Assembly: GCA_023657465.1 (NCBI GenBank)
Contig: JAGTJX010000004.1
Coordinates: 50,053-114,052, forward strand
DNA: 64,000 bases
Direction: 5' to 3'
DNA from: Lysobacteraceae bacterium
Lineage (GTDB): Bacteria > Bdellovibrionota > UBA1018 > JAGTJX01
The first letter of the stretch is position 1. Every line of letters starts with the position of its first letter. This document shows, in pieces, positions 27,343-38,128 of the stretch. Under the pieces are notes generated by a model. It was not told the DNA's origin. It made no database searches and saw only the letters and a list, made by a program, of their open reading frames with translations. The translations under genes were made by a program, and so were the position numbers.

Positions 27343-28502
27343 AGTTTTGCTCCATTTTTTCCATCGACAGACAAATCTTTGTTTTTAAGGATATCCCAAG
27401 TGAACGCGGCTTCTTTGTTCTGCTTAGTTATTTTCCATGTACGTACGACTTTCATGAATTCATCGAAGAGATAGGCCGTGTCTTGAGGACCTGGGCATGC
27501 TTCTGGGTGAAACTGTACAGAGGCAAAAGGTTTCTCAACATGGCGGATACCCTCGTTCGTCTTATCATTCAGATTGATGAACCAAGGTTTCCACTCGCGT
27601 GAGAGAGATTCTGTCTGAACAACGTAGCCGTGGTTCTGAGAAGTGACGAAACATCTGCCGCTCTCAAGATCTTGAACAGGTTGATTCACAGACCTATGAC
27701 CGTATTTCATTTTGAAAGTTTTCCCGCCAGCGGCGAGTGCTAGCATCTGGTGACCGAAGCAAATTCCAAAGATCGGGATCTCACGAGAGAGAAGTGCTTG
27801 AACCTTCTCAATGAGTCCGCCCGCATCGAGTGGATCACCTGGACCGTTAGTGAGGAAGATTCCATCTGCTTCATCGACGTACTTCTCCCAGTCAGTATTC
27901 CAAGGGGCGCGGATCACGGTGGCTTCACGCTTAAGGAGTGATCTGACGATGTTCTCTTTGGCACCCGTATCGATGAGGAGGATCTTTGTGTTGCCGCCTT
28001 CATGAATGGTGGTTTCGGTAGGTGCTACTTTCTTCAGCACCTTCCTCATGTCGATGTTCTTAGAGTATTTAGGTTTGCCGATTCTACTCTCATCAGTGAA
28101 TTCGATTGCGCCACCCAGAGTGCCACGCTCACGAAGGTGGCGAGTGAGAGTACGAGTATCCACGCCGTAGATCGCAGGAACGCCTTGGCTCTCAAGCCAC
28201 TTGCCCAAGGACTTCACGGCAGCGTGGTGATGAGGATGATCAGAGTAGTGGGAAACAATTAAACCTTGGATCTGAATTCTTGGAGCTTCAAACGGTCCAT
28301 CTGGAACGCCGTAATTGCCCTGAAGTGGGAAGGTCGTAACTAGAATTTGTCCTTTGTAGGAGGGATCGGTGAGAGTTTCGACATACCCAGTCATGCCGGT
28401 ATTAAAAACGACTTCACCTTGTACCTCTTTTGGTGCCCCAAAAGATTCTCCGTGGAACTCTCGTCCGTCTTCCAGGACAAGCTTGATCGTTCTGTCACTC
28501 AC
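27339..28502 (-). CDS. carA: carbamoyl-phosphate synthase small subunit
   Basis: GICFGHQMLALA amidotransferase motif; GTG start at 28502 (VSDRTIKLVLEDG). Confidence 0.95.
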   Translation of the reverse strand: MSDRTIKLVLEDGREFHGESFGAPKEVQGEVVFNTGMTGYVETLTDPSYKGQILVTTFPLQGNYGVPDGPFEAPRIQIQGLIVSHYSDHPHHHAAVKSLGKWLESQGVPAIYGVDTRTLTRHLRERGTLGGAIEFTDESRIGKPKYSKNIDMRKVLKKVAPTETTIHEGGNTKILLIDTGAKENIVRSLLKREATVIRAPWNTDWEKYVDEADGIFLTNGPGDPLDAGGLIEKVQALLSREIPIFGICFGHQMLALAAGGKTFKMKYGHRSVNQPVQDLESGRCFVTSQNHGYVVQTESLSREWKPWFINLNDKTNEGIRHVEKPFASVQFHPEACPGPQDTAYLFDEFMKVVRTWKITKQNKEAAFTWDILKNKDLSVDGKNGAKL

Positions 28503-28556
28503 AATTATTTGTGATAAACGAATTAGTTTTTTTTTGAAAGAAATAATCTTCTTATT

Positions 28557-28585
28557 TTGACAAAAATTTTTGCAACCCGTAAAAA
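28557..28585 (+). promoter_or_regulatory. putative pyrB promoter TTGACA-N17-TAAAAA
   Basis: -35 28557-28562, -10 28580-28585, optimal spacer; start codon at 28592. Confidence 0.55.
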
Positions 28586-28591
28586 GAAAGA

Positions 28592-29548
28592 GTGAAGGCT
28601 GGCTCCCACCTATTGTCGATCGATGATTTTGGAATCGACGAAGCCCATTTAATTCTAAAAACCGCTCAAAAATTTGAAAAACTTCTCGAAACAAAACGTC
28701 GAATCAATGTTCTTCATGGCTATAACCTAGCGACTCTCTTCTTCGAACCTTCGACTCGTACTAAGCTCTCGTTTGAATCAGCTATGCTCAGACTGGGCGG
28801 AAGTATTCTTCCTGTCGTAGGACAGACCACTTCACTCGAAAAAGGCGAGAGCTTCCCTGATATGGGTCGCGTGATCAGTAGCTACGCTGATATCGCAGTG
28901 ATGAGACATCCTAAGGAGTTCTCCGTTCACGAACTCTGCAAGGGCTCCAATATTCCAGTCATCAATGCTGGAGATGGAGCCAATGAGCATCCCTCTCAAT
29001 CACTCGTCGATCTCTACACTGTTCAGAAGTCACAGGGACGACTAGAGAATCTCACGATCGGATTCTTGGGTGATCTGAAGTACGGAAGAGCTGCGCACTC
29101 TACCGTGAAGCTGCTGAGTCGTTATCCAATCAATTTCGTTTTCATCTCTCACGACAAGCTCAAACTTCCTGAGTCAGTACTTAAAGTCGTGAAAGACAAT
29201 AAGAGCGAGTACGAGGAAACCGATCAGCTTCACGATGTGATTAACAAGATCGACGTTCTCTATGTGACTAGGGTTCAGAAAGAGCGATTCTTGGATCTCG
29301 ATGAGTACGAAGAAGTGAAGACAGTATTCCAAGTGAACCGCGGCACTCTCATTGATGCGAAGAAGTCACTCTCTGTCATGCACCCACTCCCGCGCTTAGA
29401 AGAGATTCAGAGAGAGGTAGATCTCGACCCTAGAGCTACTTATTTCGACCAAGTTCAAAATGGTCTTTATGTCAGGATGGCGCTGCTGACGATCTTGCTT
29501 GGCAAAGTCAGAAACGTGGACGGATTAAAAGCTCTGGAGAAACTATGA
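28592..29548 (+). CDS. pyrB: aspartate carbamoyltransferase catalytic subunit, GTG start
   Basis: FFEPSTRTKLSFE, HPSQSLVDLYT, MHPLPR. Confidence 0.97.
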   Translation: MKAGSHLLSIDDFGIDEAHLILKTAQKFEKLLETKRRINVLHGYNLATLFFEPSTRTKLSFESAMLRLGGSILPVVGQTTSLEKGESFPDMGRVISSYADIAVMRHPKEFSVHELCKGSNIPVINAGDGANEHPSQSLVDLYTVQKSQGRLENLTIGFLGDLKYGRAAHSTVKLLSRYPINFVFISHDKLKLPESVLKVVKDNKSEYEETDQLHDVINKIDVLYVTRVQKERFLDLDEYEEVKTVFQVNRGTLIDAKKSLSVMHPLPRLEEIQREVDLDPRATYFDQVQNGLYVRMALLTILLGKVRNVDGLKALEKL

Positions 29549-30717
29549 GACCACTATCAAAGCGAATGCTCGCCGTGAAACCATCTCCTACGATCGTGAT
29601 GAACTCTAGAGCTGCAGCTCTGGCTCGTGAGGGCAAACCCGTGATTAGTTTCGCAGTCGGTGAGCCGGACTTTGCAACACCGAAGCCAATCGTCGAGCGT
29701 GCGATCGAAGGATTAAGAGCAGGACATACTAAGTACGGAGCTGCAGGTGGTGGACCTGATTTGCGTGGCGCGATCTCTGCTAAATTGAAAAATGAAAACA
29801 AACTCGAATTCGCTCCAGAACAAATCGTCGTAGGCATTGGTGCTAAGGAGATTCTGTTTCACTTGATGCTAGCGCTTATCAACGAAGGTGACGAGGTCAT
29901 CATCCCTGCGCCTTATTGGGTGAGCTACGCAGACCAAGTGATTGCGGCAGGTGGTAAACCTATAGTGCTCCCACTTCCCGAAGGATTTCCTGAAACTGGA
30001 TTCGATGTAGAGCTCATAGAGCTTCATGCTACTTCACGCACAGTTGCTATCCTTCTTAATTCACCTAACAACCCTACTGGCTATACGTTTTCTGAAACTG
30101 AGCTCAAGGATCTCGGAAAACTACTTAAGAAAAAAGACTGGTGGATCATCTCGGACGAAATTTACGAGTATCACTCTTTTGAACGTCCACATCACTCAAT
30201 TTTAAATTTTTTCCCTGAGCTTAAGGATCGTTTCTTTTATGTAAATGGATTCTCTAAGAGCTTCGCTATGACTGGATGGCGCGTGGGTTATGTAGCAGGA
30301 CCTAAGGAGCCAATTGGCATCGTGAGAAGTCTTCAGAGTCACTCATCGACTTGCCTTCCAGGATTCATTGAAGACGCAGCGATCGTTGCGATTCAAGGGG
30401 GAAAATTTCTTGTAGTACAAGAGCTTTCTGAGCTTAACACCCGAAGGAAGCTTGCGATCAAAGAGATCAGTAAAATCTCAGGACTTAAAGTCGGAGCTCC
30501 ACATGGTGCATTCTATCTCTTCTGCGATGTGAGATCGAAGACTCAGGATTCGATGAAGTTCTGTGAAGGGTTACTCTTAGAGAAGCACGTCGTGACGGTT
30601 CCTGGTGAAGCGTTTGGCGCTCCAGGATTCTTTAGAATGAGTTATGCAGTATCGGATAAGAAATTAATTGATGGGATTCAGAGGATTAAAGAGTTTTTTG
30701 AATCGAAAGTAGTTTAG
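29545..30717 (+). CDS. PLP-dependent aminotransferase (aspartate aminotransferase-like)
   Basis: SPNNPTGYTFS, FSKSFAMTGWRVGY. Confidence 0.93.
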   Translation: MRPLSKRMLAVKPSPTIVMNSRAAALAREGKPVISFAVGEPDFATPKPIVERAIEGLRAGHTKYGAAGGGPDLRGAISAKLKNENKLEFAPEQIVVGIGAKEILFHLMLALINEGDEVIIPAPYWVSYADQVIAAGGKPIVLPLPEGFPETGFDVELIELHATSRTVAILLNSPNNPTGYTFSETELKDLGKLLKKKDWWIISDEIYEYHSFERPHHSILNFFPELKDRFFYVNGFSKSFAMTGWRVGYVAGPKEPIGIVRSLQSHSSTCLPGFIEDAAIVAIQGGKFLVVQELSELNTRRKLAIKEISKISGLKVGAPHGAFYLFCDVRSKTQDSMKFCEGLLLEKHVVTVPGEAFGAPGFFRMSYAVSDKKLIDGIQRIKEFFESKVV

Positions 30718-31278
30718 AAACGCAAACCCTGTATAAGTCACGGGCACATACTTCCAATCCTTCTTCAAATAATGTAGCGCAATCTTCACAGCAGTTTTCC
30801 CAGAGATGAGTCCTGGCCCCATTTGTGATGTGAATCCTGCAGGCACGATGTGGCGGTAGGTGAGTGATGGATCATGATAGAGCTTCGCTGCTTCCTTCGC
30901 GTATGCACGCTTGGAGTCTAGATAGATTTGAAGATCCTTGTTCCCCCACGCTGGGTGGAACTCAATCTCTGATCCCAATCCCCAAACTTCAGCAGGCTTG
31001 GAAACTGACATACGAGCCGCTCTATAGAGTTCGATGATTTTCATGAACGATGTGCAGTTGGCTTCCATTGCGTGATCTTTCTTAGAGCCATGTGAGAGGA
31101 CGAGTACATCGATATCCTTCAAGCGAGATTCGCTAAAGTAAGAGTAATCCGAGTAGTTCCAATCACGTGAGAACTTAGGGCAAGTGGTTTTGCCTCCCAT
31201 ACTCTCTAATTCTATTTTAAGTTTGGATCCGAAGGATCCGCTAGCTCCTGTGATGAGGAAGTGTCTCTCGAAGTTCAC
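30664..31278 (-). CDS. SDR/NAD(P)-binding protein
   Basis: FLITGASGSFGSKL; 54-nt convergent overlap with 29545-30717. Confidence 0.75.
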   Translation of the reverse strand: MNFERHFLITGASGSFGSKLKIELESMGGKTTCPKFSRDWNYSDYSYFSESRLKDIDVLVLSHGSKKDHAMEANCTSFMKIIELYRAARMSVSKPAEVWGLGSEIEFHPAWGNKDLQIYLDSKRAYAKEAAKLYHDPSLTYRHIVPAGFTSQMGPGLISGKTAVKIALHYLKKDWKYVPVTYTGFAFLNYFRFKKLFNPLNPIN

Positions 31279-32897
31279 AGACGTCCAGCTCTGAGTTCAT
31301 CAGCAGCGTGCTCGCTCGCACGTAAGCAGAGAGCCATCTCAGTGAGAGTAGGGTTCTGCCAGCCTGAGGATACGAATGTTGCGCCGTCACCGATGACGAC
31401 GTTAGGGCAGTCCCAGACTTGGCTGTAAGGATTCGTGACTGAAGTTTTAGGGTCTGATCCCATTTGTGCGCCGCCCACTTCATGGACGAAAAGACCCGGT
31501 GATGAGAACTTCCAGCGAGCATCAAGAGTATTAATGATTTTCTTCATAAACGGGGGAGTGCGAATCACGTCATTAAGACCAATATGAACAGCGCCTGCAG
31601 ATTTCACCATTTCTATGGCGTCATTGCGCATTTTTTCTGAGAGCTTTAAATCTTCAGGTGTCCATTCATAATGGATATTTACAGCGGGGATTCCCCATTT
31701 GTCTTTGAGTTTAGGATCAATCTCTACAAAGTTTTTGTGACTGGGAAGAGCTTCGCCCATGCAACATACGAACCCAAGAGCGGTTCCTGGTTTCTTTCTC
31801 AAGAAGGGAGGAAATTTCATTCTGCTGACTCCACCCCAAAATCCGAATCCTCGATGTACAGTATCATCTAAGTTATAACGTGGAATAACTAAACCATCAC
31901 TGCCCAGTAAGTGAAACTTCGAGGTTTCTTTGTGCTTGGGAAGATAGAAGAACACGGTATTCACGATGTGATCCATGATTGCCTTGCCTAGCATTCCAGT
32001 TGAAGCGCCGATTCCGTTTGGGAATGTTTCAGACTTGGAGTTCATGAGTATTCTCACTGACTCGATCGATGAAGCGCAGAGAACAACAAGCGGTGCGTAG
32101 ATTTCTTTTTTAGAGCCTGTTTGAGTTTCGATGCATTCTACACCGATTGCTTTTTTTGTTTTTTCATCAATGAGTATTCTTGAGACGACGACACCACTTT
32201 TTAGTGTGAGATGGCTGGTCTTGGAAGCTTCTTTGAGAGAGGTTTGATTAGACGAGAGCCTGCTATGAGATTCTCCCTTTTCTGCATAACGGTGTGCTCG
32301 GATACCGCGAGATATGATGAGATCGCGATTGAATTTTTCTTTGATTTCTTTCTTTAAAAAAATTTCGCCAGGTGTGAGAGGTGTAGCTTCATTGAACGCA
32401 CCATCAGGGAGTTGACTTAAATTTTCTCGAGATCCATGTACATTGAGTGTTTGTTCTACACGAGAATAGAAAGAGTCCATATCTCTATGTGAAATAGGCC
32501 AACCCATTTTGAACTCGTAGTCTGAGAATCTTAAGCACACTCCACCCCAAGTGTGAGATCTCCCACCCACTTGTCTACCTCTGATCCAATAGAAGGGTTT
32601 ATTCTCTGGAGTAGAATAGGGATTTTCGTTGTCATTGACGAAAAGTTTTGGGTTCGTTTCCCAATATCCCGTATGAACTTCTTGAGTTTTTTGGTTTTTT
32701 GAGAACCAATGTTGTTTGAGTTGTCTCAAAGTGTTTGTGAACGGTGAACCATAAGTTTTTTTCTTCAGATCAGGACCAGCTTCAAGAACGATGGTTTTGA
32801 GACCTTTTTGTGTGAGACCAAGTGCTGCAATACCACCGGTAGCTCCTGAGCCAACAACGATAGCGTCAAATTTTGTATTTAAGAGATTTTTGCTCAT
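31275..32897 (-). CDS. GMC family oxidoreductase
   Basis: VVGSGATGGIAAL FAD motif, GGRSHTWGGVCLRF, C-terminal GMC domain. Confidence 0.92.
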   Translation of the reverse strand: MSKNLLNTKFDAIVVGSGATGGIAALGLTQKGLKTIVLEAGPDLKKKTYGSPFTNTLRQLKQHWFSKNQKTQEVHTGYWETNPKLFVNDNENPYSTPENKPFYWIRGRQVGGRSHTWGGVCLRFSDYEFKMGWPISHRDMDSFYSRVEQTLNVHGSRENLSQLPDGAFNEATPLTPGEIFLKKEIKEKFNRDLIISRGIRAHRYAEKGESHSRLSSNQTSLKEASKTSHLTLKSGVVVSRILIDEKTKKAIGVECIETQTGSKKEIYAPLVVLCASSIESVRILMNSKSETFPNGIGASTGMLGKAIMDHIVNTVFFYLPKHKETSKFHLLGSDGLVIPRYNLDDTVHRGFGFWGGVSRMKFPPFLRKKPGTALGFVCCMGEALPSHKNFVEIDPKLKDKWGIPAVNIHYEWTPEDLKLSEKMRNDAIEMVKSAGAVHIGLNDVIRTPPFMKKIINTLDARWKFSSPGLFVHEVGGAQMGSDPKTSVTNPYSQVWDCPNVVIGDGATFVSSGWQNPTLTEMALCLRASEHAADELRAGRL

Positions 32898-32947
32898 AGT
32901 TTAAAGTAGCTTTTACTACAATGAATATAAAATGGTATGTATAAAAT

Positions 32948-35380
32948 ATGAAGCTGCTCGCTAGATTTCTCAACCGATACGCAGGATCCGTTTCGCTCGC
33001 GGGCTTAGCTTTATCTATAGTGTGTGGATATTATTCAGTCCAACTTTATAAGAATTTAAGAACCGAAATTGAAGAGCTTCTTCCGACTACAGCGCGCAGC
33101 ATTATCGATTTAAATGAAGTGACTAGTAGGCTCGCATCCTTCGAAAACATGGTTGTTCTTGTTTTCTCCAAAGACACTGTCGCATCTAAGCGATTCGTCG
33201 ATGATCTTGCAACCAAACTTCATCAAGCACCCCCGTCTGTCATCGCGTCTGTTGAACATCGTATCGATAAGGAAATCGCATTCTTTAAGCAAAGACGCAG
33301 TCTCTTCATTGAGCTTGAAGATCTCATTCAGATTAGGAACTACATCCGAGATCGAATCAATTATGAAATTGAGCTTTATAATCCGCTTACGTTTCTTGGA
33401 AACGTCAATGTCCCTGAGCCTCTTCTTGATCTCCAGCAATTAAGAAGAAAGTATGAAACCAAGTCCAATCAGTTTGATCATCTTCCAGATGGATACTATG
33501 CCAGGAAAGATGAGACGATGAGGTTAGTCATCGTCTACATGCCTGGAAAGAATATTGAAACTTCGATTAAGCTCTCAGAGTATGTCAGGAATTCAGTAAA
33601 ACAGCTCAATTCCTCAAGCTACGCATCTGATCTTGAAGTCAAGTACACCGGAAACGTTCAGAACATGATTGAAGAGACTGCTGCACTGGTAGCAGATCTA
33701 GCGTCATCTACGATCATCGTCGTACTTCTCGTCGCGTTTGCGATGTGGTTTTTCTACCGATCACTTCTCGGTACGATTGCTTTGAACGTTTCACTGTTCA
33801 TGGGCACGTTCTATACATTCTGTGTTGCTTACTTTGCTGTCGGATACTTGAACGCAAACACTGCATTCTTGGCATCTATCGTGATTGGTAACGGAATTAA
33901 CTTCGGGATCATTCTGCTAGCGCGATACTTCGAAGATCGCAGAGCAGGTCATGGGCACTTAAGCGCTCTTGAAAGCTCAATGAGTTCTACTGCCACCTCT
34001 ACTGGTACAGCGGCTCTTGCAGCGGGTCTTGCATATGGATCACTCATTCTCACAGGATTTAGAGGATTCAATCAATTCGGCGTGATTGGCTTTGCAGGGA
34101 TGATACTCTGTTGGGCTAGCTCTTATATTCTCATGCCTGCTTTTCTCACTCTGATCGAAAGATGGAAGGGGGATAAGTGGATTAACTTCGTCACTCCTAA
34201 GCCTATTCTCAGTGGTTTCATCGCTAATCTCGTCGATCGACATGCAAAACTGATTTCGATTATTTGTCTCGTACTCACGGTCGCAGCCGTCATGACTTTC
34301 CCTAAGGCTAAGAACGGAGTGATTGAAACAAATCTCAAAAAACTAGGTGATAAGGAATCTCTCGAGCACGGTTCGGGATCCCTCTATCATCATATCAAAG
34401 AAGTGTTTAATGGCTCAGTTTCTCCGATGGTAATTCTCCCTAGAGACAGACAAGATGCTAGAAAGATCGCGGAAGTCTTAAGAGAGATGGATCGCAAAGA
34501 TGGAGCGAATTCTATTATTTCAACTGTTCAAACTCTCGATGATTTTGTTCCTGAAAAACAAAAAGATAAAATCTTGGTTCTCAGTCAAATTTCAAAACTT
34601 CTCAAACCCGAAATCATGGATCACCTTCAGGGCGAAGAGAAGAAAATGGTCAAAGAGCTACTCGCCAAGGAATCTCAACTCCCATTCGTAGAAGAGGATC
34701 TACCTGAACTTGTGAAGAAGAAGTTTCGAGAGAATGATGGAAGAATTGGAAACATTGTTCTTCTTGATAGAAAGTTTTATGACTCTCGTTCTGAGAATAT
34801 GGCTGATCTCGAGCGCTTCATTCAGATTGGAAGACGAGCTGCTGATATCGTGAAACCAGGAACACCCGTCGCAGGGCAGTTGCCTGTGAGTTATGACCTC
34901 TTTAAAGCGATTGAAGTCGATGGACCTAAGGCTACGTTCTTTGCTTTTTTAGCAGTTATCATTCTTGTCATTGTTCTCTTCAGGCACATTCCTACGATTG
35001 CTCAGACGTTGTTTTCTCTCATCATAGGAATGATTTGGCTTGCGGGACTCATGCTTGGTTTCGGAATCAAAATTAATTTCTTAAACTTCATCGCTCTTCC
35101 GATCACCTTCGGTATCGGTGTCGACTATGGTGTAAATATTCTCCAGCGTTACCGAGAAGTAGGAGCTGAGGGGATTGTCGATGTAGTAAGAAACACAGGA
35201 GGAGCAGTGATGCTCGCGAGCCTTACCACGATCATCGGATACGGATCGCTCCTTATTGCGGGTAACCAGGCATTCGTGAGTTTCGGTCTACTCGCAGTAT
35301 TGGGAGAGCTCACCTGCGTCGTAGCTGCAGTTGTCGCATTACCAGCCTTTTTGCGCTGGAGACATGGACCATCAAAATAA
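32948..35380 (+). CDS. MMPL/RND family transporter
   Basis: Duplicated RND topology; GIGVDYGVNILQRY. Confidence 0.9.
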   Translation: MKLLARFLNRYAGSVSLAGLALSIVCGYYSVQLYKNLRTEIEELLPTTARSIIDLNEVTSRLASFENMVVLVFSKDTVASKRFVDDLATKLHQAPPSVIASVEHRIDKEIAFFKQRRSLFIELEDLIQIRNYIRDRINYEIELYNPLTFLGNVNVPEPLLDLQQLRRKYETKSNQFDHLPDGYYARKDETMRLVIVYMPGKNIETSIKLSEYVRNSVKQLNSSSYASDLEVKYTGNVQNMIEETAALVADLASSTIIVVLLVAFAMWFFYRSLLGTIALNVSLFMGTFYTFCVAYFAVGYLNANTAFLASIVIGNGINFGIILLARYFEDRRAGHGHLSALESSMSSTATSTGTAALAAGLAYGSLILTGFRGFNQFGVIGFAGMILCWASSYILMPAFLTLIERWKGDKWINFVTPKPILSGFIANLVDRHAKLISIICLVLTVAAVMTFPKAKNGVIETNLKKLGDKESLEHGSGSLYHHIKEVFNGSVSPMVILPRDRQDARKIAEVLREMDRKDGANSIISTVQTLDDFVPEKQKDKILVLSQISKLLKPEIMDHLQGEEKKMVKELLAKESQLPFVEEDLPELVKKKFRENDGRIGNIVLLDRKFYDSRSENMADLERFIQIGRRAADIVKPGTPVAGQLPVSYDLFKAIEVDGPKATFFAFLAVIILVIVLFRHIPTIAQTLFSLIIGMIWLAGLMLGFGIKINFLNFIALPITFGIGVDYGVNILQRYREVGAEGIVDVVRNTGGAVMLASLTTIIGYGSLLIAGNQAFVSFGLLAVLGELTCVVAAVVALPAFLRWRHGPSK

Positions 35381-35421
35381 TATTGACATTACTAGTCACA
35401 AATCGTTAAACAGCTCTCACT

Positions 35422-35784
35422 ATGAAGTCATTATTAATTGCGATGTTGTTGGTTTCTGGATCCGTTCACGCCTCTGCTCCTGAGTGCGGTAAGGTCATTC
35501 GAATTGATCCTACTAGCTCAAAAGGGAATACCTTCAGAGCGTTCATGATCCCAGATGCGACTTTCAAAGTCGATGGAGAGCCAAGCAAAGTTTCCTCTAC
35601 ATTCGAGTTAGGAATGAGCGGTGAGTTCGCGAAGAATATGGCGGATATCCAAATGGCGATGACCGCATTTCAGAGCGAAACACTTCTGTGTCGTTGTGAA
35701 TCTACTTCTAGAACTGCTACTGGCGGAGTGGATTATAATTACCGTGTAGTTCGTCAGGCAATGTACGTCGGCGATTGTAAATAG
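35422..35784 (+). CDS. small secreted hypothetical protein
   Basis: Signal peptide MKSLLIAMLLVSGSVHA. Confidence 0.65.
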   Translation: MKSLLIAMLLVSGSVHASAPECGKVIRIDPTSSKGNTFRAFMIPDATFKVDGEPSKVSSTFELGMSGEFAKNMADIQMAMTAFQSETLLCRCESTSRTATGGVDYNYRVVRQAMYVGDCK

Positions 35785-35854
35785 CGCGTTGCGCCACTAT
35801 TGTGATTTTTAGCCATTCCTATACGATGTAAACAACACATCGAAAGAGGACACC

Positions 35855-36994
35855 ATGGCTGAAGTAAAAGTATACGAAGACGCAATCGACAAAGGTTTAG
35901 AGGGCATCGTTGCCTGTACGACCAAGATCAGTTCCATTCAGGGGAACACACTCACTTATCGTGGCTACACGATTGAAGATCTGGCTGCTAATTCTACATT
36001 CGAGGAAGTCGTATTCCTCCTCTGGAATGATCGCCTTCCAAACAAGAGTGAATTAGAAACTCTCAAAAAAGATTTGAACACAAACATGAAGCTCTCTGGT
36101 GAAACGGTTTCGCTCATGAAGGCTCTTCCTGCGAAAAAGGCAATCCCTATGGATTTCCTCCGCACAGTCGTTTCTTCACTCTCAATGACCGATGCTGATG
36201 TTGCTGACAATAGCGAACCTGCAAACATGAGAAAAGCACTCCGTCTCACAGGACAGATCTGCTCTATCGTTGCTGGATTCGACAGAATTCGCAATGGTCA
36301 ACCGCTCGTAGAACCTAAGTCAGGACAAGGATTGGGCTGGAACTTCGTGTACATGCTTACTGGCAAAGAACCAGACGCAGAACTGGCTAAGAACTTCGAC
36401 ACCTGTCTCGTCCTTCACGCAGATCACGAGATCAACTGCTCAGCATTTTCAGCACGCGTGACGACTTCTTCACTCTCCGACATTCACTCAGCAGTGACAT
36501 CAGCGATTGGAACTCTTAAAGGTCCTCTCCATGGTGGTGCTAACGAGCAAGTGCTCCGCATGCTCCAGAAGATCGGCGATTTAGAAGCTTGCGAAGAATT
36601 CATCACTCAAGCGCTTGCTGACAAAGCAAAAGTTATGGGGATTGGTCACCGTGTTTACAAAGACGGCGATCCACGTGCGAAAATCTTGAGACAGATGAGC
36701 GACAAGTTAACTGCTAAAGTTGGCAAACATGTTCTCTATGAAATGTCTGCGAAGATCGACGACATCATGCAGGAGAAAAAAGGCCTCATGCCTAACGTCG
36801 ACTTCTACTCAGCGACTGTTTATCACTCGATGGGTTTCCCAACAGATATTTTCACTCCAATCTTCGCAGTCTCTAGGATTGCGGGATGGTGTGCTCACAT
36901 TATGGAGCAATATCCGAACAATCGTATTTATCGCCCACGTGGTAAGTACGCTGGCAAAACCGGACAGAAGTTCACTCCACTAGCGAGCAGATAA
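35855..36994 (+). CDS. gltA: citrate/2-methylcitrate synthase
   Basis: LHADHEINCSAF, LHGGANE, GIGHRVYKDGDPRA. Confidence 0.92.
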   Translation: MAEVKVYEDAIDKGLEGIVACTTKISSIQGNTLTYRGYTIEDLAANSTFEEVVFLLWNDRLPNKSELETLKKDLNTNMKLSGETVSLMKALPAKKAIPMDFLRTVVSSLSMTDADVADNSEPANMRKALRLTGQICSIVAGFDRIRNGQPLVEPKSGQGLGWNFVYMLTGKEPDAELAKNFDTCLVLHADHEINCSAFSARVTTSSLSDIHSAVTSAIGTLKGPLHGGANEQVLRMLQKIGDLEACEEFITQALADKAKVMGIGHRVYKDGDPRAKILRQMSDKLTAKVGKHVLYEMSAKIDDIMQEKKGLMPNVDFYSATVYHSMGFPTDIFTPIFAVSRIAGWCAHIMEQYPNNRIYRPRGKYAGKTGQKFTPLASR

Positions 36995-37002
36995 CTGACC
37001 TA

Positions 37003-38121
37003 ATGAAAGTCCAAGAACTCCTCACTCGTTTCGAGCAGAAAGCTCCGTTCGGAACCGCAGAGGACTGGGACCCAGTGGGTCTTCTTGTAGGTGATCCAAA
37101 AAAAGAAATCACAGGTGTAGTTGTCTCTGTTGATCTCTCTCGTTCTTCGTTCGATCTTGCAGTGAAGAGCGACGCTAATGTCATCGTCAATCATCATCCC
37201 TGCATCTTCCCTAAGCAATCGGGAATATCTCGTTTAGTTCCTGGTAGATCAGATGACATGACGACGCTCATGTTTGAAGCCGTACAAAAGGGCATCCAAA
37301 TCATAGCACTTCATACGAACTTCGATCGCTGTGCAATGGAAGTGGTACAAAAAATTACTGCAGAGCTAGGTGCTAAACCAGTCGGTAGACTCGTAGATTC
37401 CTCAACTGAATTACTGAAGCTAGTGATCTATGTTCCTGAGACTCATATCGAGAAAGTCCGTGATGCGATTCACGCATCGGGTGCAGGAGTCATTGGGAAT
37501 TACGATCAGTGTAGTTTTTCTGTTTCTGGAGAAGGAAGATTTCGCGGACTCGACGGATCCAATCCATTCTTAGGCAAACCCGGCGTCACGGAGAAAGCTA
37601 AAGAAGTCCGTCTTGAAACTGTGCTTCCAGCAGGACTTAAGAAACAAGTTTTGAAAGCCATGCACGATACTCATCCGTACGAGGAAGTGGCCTACGATCT
37701 ATATGCTCTAGAACAGAAAATTAAAGACACCGCTCAAGCTCCGGGATTAGGTTATGGATTCGTTGCAGATCTGCCCGCTAAGATTCCGTTCACGGAGTTC
37801 ACAGCCAAAATCAAATCCACATTTGAAGTCCAAGGATTCTACTCAACACCTGCAGAGCCAGGATCTGTGAAGCGTATCGGTTATGTTCCTGGCAAGGGAT
37901 CAAGCTTCATCAATAATGCGCTCTCTCAAGGCTGTGACGTATTCGTCACAGGTGAAGTGGGGTATCATCTCGCTACTTCGATGAGCTGCAAAGGTCTCAC
38001 TGTTATTGAGCTCGGTCATCGTCACAGTGAAATTTATTTCCCCCGTGTAGTGAGTGAATGGTGTGAATCATTCGGATTAAAAACTCATCTCGAAGAAGCC
38101 CCTACACAGAAAATCTGGTGA
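37003..38121 (+). CDS. Nif3-like dinuclear metal centre protein
   Basis: WDPVGLLVG, VNHHPCIF, VFVTGEVGYH, ELGHRHSE. Confidence 0.92.
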   Translation: MKVQELLTRFEQKAPFGTAEDWDPVGLLVGDPKKEITGVVVSVDLSRSSFDLAVKSDANVIVNHHPCIFPKQSGISRLVPGRSDDMTTLMFEAVQKGIQIIALHTNFDRCAMEVVQKITAELGAKPVGRLVDSSTELLKLVIYVPETHIEKVRDAIHASGAGVIGNYDQCSFSVSGEGRFRGLDGSNPFLGKPGVTEKAKEVRLETVLPAGLKKQVLKAMHDTHPYEEVAYDLYALEQKIKDTAQAPGLGYGFVADLPAKIPFTEFTAKIKSTFEVQGFYSTPAEPGSVKRIGYVPGKGSSFINNALSQGCDVFVTGEVGYHLATSMSCKGLTVIELGHRHSEIYFPRVVSEWCESFGLKTHLEEAPTQKIW

Positions 38122-38128
38122 ACTGATC

